Notes under the pieces: generated by a model
What the model saw: only the letters and a program-made list of their open reading frames with translations
What the model was told of the DNA's origin: nothing
Databases searched by the model: none
Assembly: GCF_032595355.1 (NCBI RefSeq)
Contig: NZ_JASMWN010000003.1
Coordinates: 364,020 to 428,019 of the forward strand
Source: Sedimentitalea todarodis
GTDB taxonomy: Bacteria; Pseudomonadota; Alphaproteobacteria; Rhodobacterales; Rhodobacteraceae
Length of the DNA stretch: 64,000 nucleotides
Reading direction: 5' to 3'
Translations under genes and position numbers: made by a program
Shown: one piece after another, positions 34,103-42,906 of the stretch
Layout: each line of letters opens with the position of its first letter
How positions within the stretch are numbered: the stretch's first letter is position 1

Positions 34103-35029
34103 ATGAACAAGACATTTGTTTCCGCGATTGCGCTTGCCGCTGCCGCAACCACTGCCAGCGCCGAATGCACCTCGGTCACGTTCTCCGATGTCGGCTGGAC
34201 CGATATCACCGCGACGACGGCCGCCACAACCGTCGTGCTGGAGGCGCTTGGATACGAAACCGATATCAAGGTACTGTCCGTGCCCGTGACCTACACCTCG
34301 ATGGCCGCTGGCGATATCGATGTGTTCCTCGGCAACTGGATGCCCACGATGGAAGGCGATATCGCTGCCTATCGCGAGGCCGGCACCGTCGACACCGTGC
34401 GCGCCAATCTGGAAGGCGCGAAATACACGCTGACCACCAACAAGGTCGGGGCCGACCTGGGTATCACCTCGTTTGACACCATCGCCGCGCAGGGCGAAGC
34501 GCTGGAGAACACCATCTACGGCATCGAGCCGGGCAATGACGGCAACCGCCTGATCCTCGACATGATCGAACAGGGTGCCTTTGGCCTGACGGACTTTGAA
34601 GTCAAGGAAAGCTCCGAACAGGGCATGCTGGCGCAGGCCGCACGTGCCGACCGCCGGGGCGAGCCGATCGTGTTTCTTGGATGGGAGCCGCATCCGATGA
34701 ATGCCAACTTCGATCTGACCTACCTGACCGGCGGTGACGATTTCTTTGGCCCCAATCTGGGCGGCGCGACCGTCTTTACCAATACCCGCGCCGGTTACGT
34801 CGAGGAATGCCCGAATATCGGCAAGCTGTTGATGAACCTGGAGTTCACGCTGGCCATGGAAAACGAAATCATGGGCGCAATCCTTGACGATGGAAAAGAC
34901 CCGGCAGAGGCGGCGGCGGAGTGGATTGAAAAGAACCCGGAGACGTTGAAAACATGGCTGGTTGGCGTCAAGGATGTCGAGGGCGACGATGACGCCTTTG
35001 AACAGGCCAGCAAGGTCCTCTTGAACTGA
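34103..35029 (+). CDS. choX: Choline ABC transporter substrate-binding protein (308 aa)
   Basis: Signal peptide of about 20 residues (IALAAAATTASA), then a ProX/OpuAC-type quaternary-amine binding fold resembling ChoX: FSDVGWTDITATTAATTVVLEALGY, YTSMAAGDIDVFLGNWMPTM, and GWEPHPMNANFDLTYL with the aromatic residues that cage a trimethylammonium group. It is followed by its permease and ATPase, giving a choXWV operon for high-affinity choline uptake. Glycine betaine as ligand is the main alternative. No betI or bet genes are next to it. Confidence 0.88.
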   Translation: MNKTFVSAIALAAAATTASAECTSVTFSDVGWTDITATTAATTVVLEALGYETDIKVLSVPVTYTSMAAGDIDVFLGNWMPTMEGDIAAYREAGTVDTVRANLEGAKYTLTTNKVGADLGITSFDTIAAQGEALENTIYGIEPGNDGNRLILDMIEQGAFGLTDFEVKESSEQGMLAQAARADRRGEPIVFLGWEPHPMNANFDLTYLTGGDDFFGPNLGGATVFTNTRAGYVEECPNIGKLLMNLEFTLAMENEIMGAILDDGKDPAEAAAEWIEKNPETLKTWLVGVKDVEGDDDAFEQASKVLLN

Positions 35030-35066
35030 TCCGGTGCCCGGCCCCTGCGACTGATACGGAGCATCC

Positions 35067-35897
35067 ATGGATTGGTTGACCAACAGCAAGATCCCTATCG
35101 GCGATGGGGCCGAGGCCTTCTTTCTCTGGCTACAGGACAACTTTGCTTGGTTCTTTGACGCGCTCTCGGCGCTGATGGAGGGGCTGATCGATGGCATCCT
35201 CTGGGTTTTGCAAACACCGCACCCACTGGTTGTGATCGCGGTCTTTGTCGGTCTCACGTGGCTGTTTCAACGCAGTTGGAAAACCTGTCTGTTCGTCGCG
35301 ATCGGGTTCCTGTTCATCCTCAACCAGGGATATTGGGAAGAAACCACCGAAAGCCTGACACTGGTCCTGTCGGCCTGCGTGTTCTGCATGGCGCTTGGGG
35401 TGCCGCTGGGGATCGCGGCGGCGCACCGGCCGCGGCTCTACCGCGCGATGCGTCCGGTGCTTGACCTGATGCAGACACTGCCCACGTTTGTCTATCTGAT
35501 CCCCGCCATCGTGTTCTTTGGTATCGGCATGGTGCCGGGCCTGATCGCCACGGTGATTTTCGTTCTGCCCGCGCCGATCCGGTTGACCCATCTGGGCGTG
35601 TCCTCGACCCCGCAACCGCTGCTTGAGGCGGCGCAAGCCTTCGGCGCGACCAACCGACAGACGCTGATCAAGGTCGAACTGCCCTATGCGTTGCCGCAGA
35701 TCATGGCCGGGCTGAACCAGACCATCATGCTGTCGCTGTCGATGGTTGTCATTGCGGCGCTTGTCGGTGCCGACGGTCTGGGTGTTCCGGTCCTGCGGGC
35801 AATCAACACCGTGAATATCGCGCTTGGCTTTGAGAGCGGGTTCATCATCGTGGTGCTGGCAATCATGCTGGACCGGATGTTGCGGATGGAGCGCTAG
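35067..35897 (+). CDS. choW: Choline ABC transporter permease (276 aa)
   Basis: A ProW-like integral membrane subunit with six or more helices. The binding-protein-dependent transport motif (EAA loop) is EAAQAFGATNRQTLIKVELPYALPQI around residue 185-210. The N-terminal part carries an extra helix pair (LVVIAVFVGLTWLFQRS). The ATG follows choX by 37 bases and the gene ends three bases before choV. Membrane part of the choline/betaine importer. Confidence 0.9.
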   Translation: MDWLTNSKIPIGDGAEAFFLWLQDNFAWFFDALSALMEGLIDGILWVLQTPHPLVVIAVFVGLTWLFQRSWKTCLFVAIGFLFILNQGYWEETTESLTLVLSACVFCMALGVPLGIAAAHRPRLYRAMRPVLDLMQTLPTFVYLIPAIVFFGIGMVPGLIATVIFVLPAPIRLTHLGVSSTPQPLLEAAQAFGATNRQTLIKVELPYALPQIMAGLNQTIMLSLSMVVIAALVGADGLGVPVLRAINTVNIALGFESGFIIVVLAIMLDRMLRMER

Positions 35898-35900
35898 AGG

Positions 35901-36944
35901 ATGGTTGATCAACCCACCGCCGCCGTCGCCATCGACAACGTCTCGATCGTGTTTGGCAACAAGCCGGAGCAAGCACTGCCGTTGATGGACGCGATGCAGG
36001 AGCGGAGCGAGATTCAATCCGCCACGGGTCAGGTCTTGGGGGTGCATGATTGCACCCTGACCGTGCAGGAAGGTGAAATTCTCGTACTGATGGGCCTGTC
36101 TGGCTCGGGCAAATCCACGCTCTTGCGGGCCGTCAACGGGCTGAACCCGGTGGTGCGTGGGTCGGTGAGCGTCAATGACGGCGCGGGCATGGTCAACGTC
36201 ACCAGTGCCGACGCCACGACGCTGCGCCGTATCCGTCAGAACCAGATCGCCATGGTGTTTCAACAGTTCGGCCTGCTGCCATGGCGCAGCGTGCGCGAGA
36301 ATGTCGGCCTCGGGCTCGAACTGTCCGGAATGCCCCGCACCGACCGGTTGGCCAAGGTCGATCAGCAATTGGCGCTGGTTGGCCTTTCGGACTGGGCCGA
36401 TCGCAAGGTTGGCGAACTGTCGGGCGGCATGCAGCAGCGTGTTGGCCTCGCCCGTGCCTTTGCCACCGACGCGCCGATCCTGTTGATGGACGAACCGTTC
36501 TCGGCGCTCGATCCGCTGATCCGCGCCCGGCTTCAGGACGAATTGCTCGATTTGCAAAAGGAACTGCGCCGCACCATCATCTTTGTCAGCCACGATCTTG
36601 ACGAGGCCTTCAAGCTGGGCAATCGCATTGCCATCATGGAAGGCGGACGCATCGTGCAATGCGGCACCCCGCAAGAGATTTTCTCGGCTCCTGCCAATGA
36701 CTATGTTGCCGATTTCGTGGCCCACATGAACCCGCTTGGCGTGCTCTGCGCGCGGGACGTGATGGAACCGGTGGGGTCGACCGCCCCGGTGGATTGCGTC
36801 GCGCCGGATATGATGATCCAGGACGTGATGACCCAGGTCCTCGAAACCGGGCGTCCCGTCGGCGTGACACTGGACGGCGAGATCATAGGCCAGATCAGCG
36901 GCGACAGTGTGCTTGCAAAGTTGCTTGATCCACGTGGCGGATAG
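35901..36944 (+). CDS. choV: Choline ABC transporter ATP-binding protein (347 aa)
   Basis: ABC ATPase of the ProV/OpuAA type. Walker A GLSGSGKSTLL lies near residues 64-74, the Q-loop in IAMVFQQFGLLPWRSV, the signature LSGGMQQRVGLARA and Walker B ILLMDEPFSALDPL, followed by the H-loop FVSHDLDEAF. The N-terminal extension of about 50 residues (IVFGNKPEQALPLMD) is typical for this group. After residue 280 comes a short regulatory region with a partial CBS-like repeat. It starts three bases after choW. Confidence 0.93.
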   Translation: MVDQPTAAVAIDNVSIVFGNKPEQALPLMDAMQERSEIQSATGQVLGVHDCTLTVQEGEILVLMGLSGSGKSTLLRAVNGLNPVVRGSVSVNDGAGMVNVTSADATTLRRIRQNQIAMVFQQFGLLPWRSVRENVGLGLELSGMPRTDRLAKVDQQLALVGLSDWADRKVGELSGGMQQRVGLARAFATDAPILLMDEPFSALDPLIRARLQDELLDLQKELRRTIIFVSHDLDEAFKLGNRIAIMEGGRIVQCGTPQEIFSAPANDYVADFVAHMNPLGVLCARDVMEPVGSTAPVDCVAPDMMIQDVMTQVLETGRPVGVTLDGEIIGQISGDSVLAKLLDPRGG

Positions 36945-37110
36945 AGTTTCCGCAAAGAACCCGCCGTCACATTTCCCCTGGGGGAACGTGTCGCGGGTCC
37001 GGTTTGCAAACGTCACCGGCGACAACATCACCGGCATGTCGACCAGAACATCGACCCCGGTCGTCAGCGCGGCCCAAGGCGAACCGGACACTCAGCTACA
37101 TTTCAAAAGC

Positions 37111-38379
37111 TCATGCAACAGCATCTTCTGACGCGTGCGGGTTGAGTTTCCCGGCAGCCAGCGCGCTGAACGCAATCAGTACGGCCGCCGTTGCCAGACA
37201 CGAACCCAATCCGCCCAATTGATAGGTCAGGCCAGAAAGCACCGTGCCGATCAGACGTCCGCCCGCATTGGCCATGTAGTAGAACCCAACATCCATCGTC
37301 ACCCGCTCGGATCGCGCAAAGGCGAGGATCAGATAGGAGTGCAATGAAGAGTTCACCGCGAAGAGACCCCCAAAAATCAGCAGCCCCGCAACAAGGGCGA
37401 TGGTCAGCCAGACAGCGGCCTCACCCGCCAGCACCACCAGGATCGCCAGGGTTGCCGGAACAATACAGAGCCTCAGCGCCCAGTGCCGTGCGGCACCGAT
37501 GAGATCGGCCTCACTCCGGTTAGCGGCGTTCAGGATATGTGGCGCCACGGCCTGGATCGCACCGTAAAGGATGATCCAGACTGCCATGAAGGCGCCGATC
37601 ATGAAGAAGGCCGCGCGGTCCCCTGCCTGGGTTCCATCTGACAACACCGCGAGGAAGTAGATCGGGACACCGACGACGAACCAGACATCGCGTGCGCCAA
37701 ACAGGAACACCCGCGCCGCCGAAAGCCAGTTCACATTGGCCGATCTGGAGAATACCTCGGAGAATTTCGTGCACTTGCGTCCCGCAGGCAGGCCCGGCGG
37801 CATCGCGATCACAACCGCCAGCAGGATCGCCGCCAGCACCGCCGCCATCGCGAGAAGCGAACCGAAGAAACCCAAGGTCGCCAGCAGGACCGTGCCCAGC
37901 AAGAAGCCCACACCCTTGACCGCGTTCTTGGAGCCGGTCAACAGCGCCACCCATCGGAACAGCCCGCCGTCCTCGGTTGGGGCCAGAATCTTGACCGCAG
38001 ATTTCGACGACATCTTGGCCAGATCCTTGGCCACGCCCGACGCCCCCTGCACCATCATCACATAGGCAACCGATGCACCAATCGCCCAGCCGGGATCAAG
38101 TTGCGCCAACGCCAGCAAGGCCACGACCTGCAACGCCAACCCCACATTCAGCGTTGTGGCGAGTCCGAACCGCGCGGCGATCCAACCCGCCGACAGGTTG
38201 GTCACCATGCCCGCGATTTCATAAAGCACAAAGAGATAGGCCAGCTGCACCGGCGAGAAACCCAGCGTGTGAAAATGCAGCAACACCAGCATCCGCAGCG
38301 CACCGTCGGTCAGCATGAAAGCCCAATAGGCCGCCGTCACCACGATGTAGGCAGACAGGCCGTCGCGGCGTATGCTCAC
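37111..38379 (-). CDS. arsJ: Organoarsenical efflux MFS permease ArsJ (422 aa)
   Basis: Major facilitator of the ArsJ family: twelve membrane segments, with TDGALRMLVLLHFHTLGFSP in the first loop and the cytoplasmic KILAPTEDGGLFRWVALLTGSKNAVKG segment I associate with ArsJ. ArsJ exports 1-arseno-3-phosphoglycerate, formed by the neighbouring GAPDH, and so removes arsenate. The GTG start overlaps the stop of the GAPDH gene (GTGA), so the two are translationally coupled. Confidence 0.9.
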   Translation of the reverse strand: MSIRRDGLSAYIVVTAAYWAFMLTDGALRMLVLLHFHTLGFSPVQLAYLFVLYEIAGMVTNLSAGWIAARFGLATTLNVGLALQVVALLALAQLDPGWAIGASVAYVMMVQGASGVAKDLAKMSSKSAVKILAPTEDGGLFRWVALLTGSKNAVKGVGFLLGTVLLATLGFFGSLLAMAAVLAAILLAVVIAMPPGLPAGRKCTKFSEVFSRSANVNWLSAARVFLFGARDVWFVVGVPIYFLAVLSDGTQAGDRAAFFMIGAFMAVWIILYGAIQAVAPHILNAANRSEADLIGAARHWALRLCIVPATLAILVVLAGEAAVWLTIALVAGLLIFGGLFAVNSSLHSYLILAFARSERVTMDVGFYYMANAGGRLIGTVLSGLTYQLGGLGSCLATAAVLIAFSALAAGKLNPHASEDAVA

Positions 38380-39374
38380 ACGACCGCCCCGACCATCATC
38401 GCCACATCCACCAGCCGATGCGCATACCCCACTTCATTGTCGTACCAGGCATAGAGTTTGAGTTGCGTGCCATTGACCACCATGGTCGACGGCGCGTCGA
38501 TGACCGTGGAACGGGCGTCGTTGGTGTAATCCGCGGAGACCAGCGGGCGCTCTTCATAGCCCAGGATACCCTTGAGTGCGCCTTTGGAGGCTGCCTTGAA
38601 CAAGGCGTTCACCTCTTCTACCGACGTCTCTCGCTCCATTTCGAACACACAGTCGGTCAGCGAGGCATTCAACACCGGCACCCGAACCGCATGGCCGTTC
38701 AATCGCCCCTGCAATTCCGGGTAGATCAACATGATCGCAGATGCGCTTCCTGTCGTGGTAGGAATCAATGAGTTCAGTGCCGACCGGGCGCGGCGCAGGT
38801 CATTTGCGGGGCGGTCCACGATGGTCTGGGTATTGGTGACGTCATGGATCGTGGTGAAAGAGCCGTGCCGGATTCCGATGGCTTCGTGGATGACCTTGAC
38901 CACCGGCGCGATGCAGTTCGTGGTGCAACTGGCGGCGGTGACAATGTGATGCACGGCGGGATCATAGCTGTCATTGTTGACGCCATAGACGATATTGGCC
39001 GTCGGCCCATCCTTGACCGGGGCGGAGACCACGACCTTCTTGACGCCCGCTGCAAAGTAAGGCGCGAGCGCCGCCTCTGTCTTGAATGTGCCGGTACAGT
39101 CGATCACGACATCGACCCCGTCCAGAGGCAGCGCCTGCAGGTCCGACGTGCCGACAAAAGGCAAGCCTGTCCCGTTGATCATCACCCTGTCAGACTCAAA
39201 ATCAAAAGTGGCGGGCCAGCGTCCATGCACCGTGTCAAATTCAAGCAAATGAGCGTGCATCTCCGCATCGCCTGTCGCATCGTTGATCCAGGCGATCTGT
39301 GCACCGCGCTCCAACAGCGGACGCAGCGCCAGCTTGCCCATCCGGCCAAGGCCATTGATCGCATAAACCGTCAC
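38376..39374 (-). CDS. gapdh: ArsJ-associated glyceraldehyde-3-phosphate dehydrogenase (332 aa)
   Basis: A full-length GAPDH with NAD fold (YAINGLGRMGKLAL), catalytic Cys150 in TAASCTTNCIAPV and the C-terminal WYDNEVGYAHRLVD. Its position before arsJ marks it as the arsenic-resistance isoform that arsenylates G3P to 1-arseno-3-phosphoglycerate. The start is GTG at 39374, preceded by CAAGGAGATGTTG. The start codon lies inside the frame of the truncated arsR in front of it. Confidence 0.92.
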   Translation of the reverse strand: MTVYAINGLGRMGKLALRPLLERGAQIAWINDATGDAEMHAHLLEFDTVHGRWPATFDFESDRVMINGTGLPFVGTSDLQALPLDGVDVVIDCTGTFKTEAALAPYFAAGVKKVVVSAPVKDGPTANIVYGVNNDSYDPAVHHIVTAASCTTNCIAPVVKVIHEAIGIRHGSFTTIHDVTNTQTIVDRPANDLRRARSALNSLIPTTTGSASAIMLIYPELQGRLNGHAVRVPVLNASLTDCVFEMERETSVEEVNALFKAASKGALKGILGYEERPLVSADYTNDARSTVIDAPSTMVVNGTQLKLYAWYDNEVGYAHRLVDVAMMVGAVV

Positions 39375-39606
39375 ACCAACATCTCCTTGTCTGAAACAAC
39401 ACTGTCATCGACCGGTCCAGTGCAAGCAAACCTCTTCTTACTAGCGTCGCAAGATATCCTGACAATGTGCTCGACTTGAGGTCAAGCGCTTGCGCCAACT
39501 CACCCGATGCCACCTGATCCGGATAGCGCCGCATCCGCAAGCGGATCAACGCCAGTCGTTGCGACTGCGCGAGGGCGGACAAGTGCGAGAGATGTGCTGA
39601 TTCCAT
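39241..39606 (-). pseudogene. arsR: Truncated ArsR-family regulator (arsR remnant)
   Basis: The first about 61 codons (from the ATG at 39606) read as a normal ArsR start: SALAQSQRLALIRLRMRRYP, then SGELAQALDLKSSTLSGYLATLVRRGLL, i.e. helices up to and including most of the HTH. After codon 61 (about 39424) family resemblance ends abruptly, where normal ArsR proteins continue for about 45 residues with the wing and dimerisation helix. The frame instead runs out of register through the gapdh start, ending at 39241. A deletion that removed the 3' part and brought gapdh close is the simplest explanation. Repressor activity is unlikely. Confidence 0.75.
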
Positions 39607-39822
39607 GTTTCGTGAATGAGGGAAATCCAACATCGATCAATACGCTGCAGCCGGTTAGTTGATATCTGGGCAGACGACTTCGACTCCACTTGCCGCAAAC
39701 CCGCGAACAAAAAGAGGAGCTTCCGCTTCGCGGACAGCAAGGCACAGCGAACGCGCGTGACCTGTGACTCCTGCCGCCCGGACATCACCGCAGCGATCTT
39801 TACTCTGAAGTACTGGCGCGGA

Positions 39823-41112
39823 TCAGGACGCCGTGGCCACCTTTGCCCCGATCGCAATCGTCGGAGGCGCGGCGTTCAGATGCTCGATGGCAAATCCGGC
39901 GGCGCGCTTGTATCCGACCATGAACTCGGCCCGCTCCTCGGGCGGGATCACGGCGTCGATGTCATCGAATTCACCGCCACAGCGTTCATCCACCAGATCA
40001 AGAAGACCGAAAGGCCCTGCCCCGCGATTGCGCAGGATCAACTGTGACACCGGCCCGCAGAGTTCGTCGTCATAGGCTGCAAGAGCGGCGGGCGTAACGC
40101 CGTGGGTGATCATCGATTTCCCCAGGACGCGCGCATCGACAATCGCCTGGCTCGCCCCGTTGGACCCGGTCGGATACATCGCATGCGCCGCATCCCCCAT
40201 CAGAGCCACCGGCCCATCCACCCAGGTCGGGATCGGATCGCGGTCGATCATCGGGTTCTCATAGGCAATATCCGCAGCACCCAGCATCGCCGGCACATCC
40301 AGCCAATCATAGCGGAACGCCTCGAATTCATGCGCAAAGCTCTCGATTTTGACCGGTCGGAACCAGCCGCTCTTTTCCCAACCGTGAGAGGGGTCCATCG
40401 TCTGTTCCGCAATCCAGTTGACGGTGACGCGGCCTTTGCTGTCCGGGTGCGAGATCGGGTAGATCACCATCCGATGCCGGTGCGTTCCCAAACCGACAAA
40501 GGACGATCCGGTGCGGATCGGGCGCATTTGCGTCGTGCCCCGCCACATCAGCGCACCCCCCCAGTGAATCGGCGGCTGGTCCGGATACATCTGTGCGCGA
40601 ATCGCGGAATGGATGCCATCCGCCCCGATCAGCAAGGTGCCTGTTTCGCGCAACGACTTACCCTCGGCGCTCTCGATCAGCGCAGTAACGCGACCGTCAG
40701 AATGTTGCTCGAAACCCGTAACACGCCGACCCAATTGTACCGCATCCGCGCCCAGCCGGCCCAAGACCGTTTCAAAGAGCAGCAAGTGGAACCGGCCGCG
40801 ATGCATGGCATATTGCGGCCAGGCATATCCCGCCTCAAGTCCGCGCGGCTCGGCATAGATATCATTGCCATTCAGACCGACGAGCGCCCATTCCCGCGCA
40901 GGCAGACCAACCTTGTCCAGATCGTCGGTTGTGAGTCCAAGGTCCAGCAATTCGCGCACCGCGTTCGGTTGCAGGTTGATGCCAACGCCAAGCGGGCGCA
41001 TTTCACGCGATGCTTCGAACACCGTCGCCTTCACCCCGATCTGATGCAGCGTCAGGGCGAGCGCCAGCCCGCCAATCCCGCCACCGGCGATCAGTACATG
41101 CGGTTCATCCAT
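39823..41112 (-). CDS. FAD-dependent aromatic-type monooxygenase (429 aa)
   Basis: Class A flavin monooxygenase family (salicylate/3-hydroxybenzoate hydroxylase-like). The FAD motif is HVLIAGGGIGGLALAL near the start, the DG motif region TLLIGADGIHSAIR near 165 and the ribityl-binding GD motif PVALMGDAAHAMYP near 315 are all intact. I chose ATG at 41112 because GGGAGAGG lies six bases upstream; an ATG two codons earlier is also possible. It is 63 bases downstream of the amidohydrolase on the same strand. The hydroxylated substrate is unknown. Confidence 0.85.
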   Translation of the reverse strand: MDEPHVLIAGGGIGGLALALTLHQIGVKATVFEASREMRPLGVGINLQPNAVRELLDLGLTTDDLDKVGLPAREWALVGLNGNDIYAEPRGLEAGYAWPQYAMHRGRFHLLLFETVLGRLGADAVQLGRRVTGFEQHSDGRVTALIESAEGKSLRETGTLLIGADGIHSAIRAQMYPDQPPIHWGGALMWRGTTQMRPIRTGSSFVGLGTHRHRMVIYPISHPDSKGRVTVNWIAEQTMDPSHGWEKSGWFRPVKIESFAHEFEAFRYDWLDVPAMLGAADIAYENPMIDRDPIPTWVDGPVALMGDAAHAMYPTGSNGASQAIVDARVLGKSMITHGVTPAALAAYDDELCGPVSQLILRNRGAGPFGLLDLVDERCGGEFDDIDAVIPPEERAEFMVGYKRAAGFAIEHLNAAPPTIAIGAKVATAS

Positions 41113-41175
41113 GGCCATCCTCTCCCTGCAATTCACGCATTGCAGGTTTCATGCTCCTGCTGCCAGAATTAATCG

Positions 41176-42876
41176 TCAAAACTGGCCTTGGCGCGCGTCC
41201 CAGTTCGCGTCGGCATCATAGGTCACGCGTCCGCCGCAGATCGTGAGCCGCACCGACGTTGATCCGACATCTTCCGGAGCAACCTTGTCCAGATCACCGG
41301 ACAGGATCACCAGATCGGCAAACATGCCGGGTACAAGGCCGCCCTTCTTGCTCTCGTTGAATTCGGCATAGGCCCCCATGGCGGTATAGCTTTCCAGCGC
41401 ATCATGCAGGCTCTGGCGTTGATCGGTCCAGTTTCCGCCCAACGACATTGGCGCAACCGCTGCTCCGATTGACGGCAGCACCTCGACCGGGACCACAGGC
41501 CAGTCGCTGGAAAAGATCATCGGTACGCCGGTTTCCCGAATGGTCTGACAGGCATAGGACAGCGGCTTTTGATCTTCGTGCAGGATTTGCCCTTCTGCCG
41601 GGGGTGGAAACAGCCCACCCCAAGGCGCATGCAGGGGTTGAACCGAGGCAACCACGTCCAGTTCCCGCAGCCGGGGCAGATCGTCGGGATGCAGCACCTC
41701 GATATGTTCGATCCGGTGGCGGCCGTCGCGAGATCCGTTTGCCGCACGGGCGGCAGCATAGCCATCCAGCGTACCGCGCACGGCGGCATCGCCGATGGCA
41801 TGGACACAGATCTGCAAGCCCATTGCATCCGCGCGCACGCAGATTTCGTTGAATTGATCCGGCTCAAACAACGGAGCACCTGTGCTGTCGGGCCAGTTTG
41901 GATAGGGCCGTAGCATTGCGGCTGTCCCGGATTCCACCACTCCGTCATGGAAGAGTTTCAGCCGCCCGGACCAGAGCCAGTCCGTGTCATAGCGGCGGCG
42001 CATCTCGTCCGCCTCGTTGAGCCGGTCGATCGGGTCGTAATTCTTGAGATGGAACGGGATCTGGCCCCGGCACAGCAAGTCGCCCTCGGCCTCGATCTCG
42101 GAAAGCAATTCAAGCTGATAGAAATTGCCGTCCATATTGTGAAACGTGGTGACGCCGGTTTTCGCCAGATGCTGCAACCCGGCGCGCAGACATGCCTTGT
42201 CCGCCGCGCGCTGCCCTGCGGTTGCAGGCGGCACGGGATCGTTGCCGGTGGTCATGCCCAACAGGTCGCGGCCACCGGATGCGGTCTCGGCCAATACGTA
42301 TTCATAGGCGCCGGATTCGAGCAATTCGCCCGTCGCCAGCCCATCTTCGCCCATCACGATCTCGCTGCCCTCGGGCACGTTTCCTCCCTGAAGGATGCCC
42401 GCCAGTGCGAGCGCGCGGGTATTGGCCCACAGGGTGTGATGGTCCGCCGCCATAACGGCAAAGGGCCGGTCGGCGATTACCCGGTCAAGTCCGTGCCGGT
42501 CGATAGAGCGCCCGGCTCCCAGCAGGTCGTAATGCGCCCCGATCGCATAGAGCACTGGCGCATCCGGTTGCTGCGCGGCGTATTCCTGCACCTTGGCCGT
42601 AACGGTTGCGGGATCGTGGCTGGTGGACAGGTCCAGCATCCCCAATTCCAGACCGCCGGAAAACAGATGGATGTGGCTTTCGATGAACCCCGGCAGGACG
42701 GTACCGTTCTGCGCGTCGATCACCCGCGTGTCGGGCCCTTTGGTTTCACGAACCGCAGCGTTGGTGCCTACCGCGAGGATATGCCCGCCCGCCAGCGCTA
42801 TGGCCTCGGCCCGTCCCGTACCACCGCCGAAGGTGATCAGATTGCCATTCTCGATGATGATATCCGCGACCGTCAT
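41176..42876 (-). CDS. YtcJ-like metal-dependent amidohydrolase (566 aa)
   Basis: Amidohydrolase superfamily, YtcJ/exoenzyme-regulatory-protein-like. The N-terminal beta sandwich (IENGNLITFGGG) precedes the H-x-H metal motif FIESHIHLFSGG near residue 66-77. Later come HNMDGNFYQLELL, a His in ICVHAIGDAAVRGTLDG, HRIEHIEVLHP and the metal Asp in PMIFSSDWPVVPVEV. Length fits the family. Such enzymes hydrolyse amide or lactam bonds of varied small molecules. Together with the adjacent amidase and monooxygenase it suggests a small catabolic operon of unknown substrate. Confidence 0.85.
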   Translation of the reverse strand: MTVADIIIENGNLITFGGGTGRAEAIALAGGHILAVGTNAAVRETKGPDTRVIDAQNGTVLPGFIESHIHLFSGGLELGMLDLSTSHDPATVTAKVQEYAAQQPDAPVLYAIGAHYDLLGAGRSIDRHGLDRVIADRPFAVMAADHHTLWANTRALALAGILQGGNVPEGSEIVMGEDGLATGELLESGAYEYVLAETASGGRDLLGMTTGNDPVPPATAGQRAADKACLRAGLQHLAKTGVTTFHNMDGNFYQLELLSEIEAEGDLLCRGQIPFHLKNYDPIDRLNEADEMRRRYDTDWLWSGRLKLFHDGVVESGTAAMLRPYPNWPDSTGAPLFEPDQFNEICVRADAMGLQICVHAIGDAAVRGTLDGYAAARAANGSRDGRHRIEHIEVLHPDDLPRLRELDVVASVQPLHAPWGGLFPPPAEGQILHEDQKPLSYACQTIRETGVPMIFSSDWPVVPVEVLPSIGAAVAPMSLGGNWTDQRQSLHDALESYTAMGAYAEFNESKKGGLVPGMFADLVILSGDLDKVAPEDVGSTSVRLTICGGRVTYDADANWDARQGQF

Positions 42877-42906
42877 GACCTTGTCCTTGCCTCGCCTGCT
42901 GTCGTC

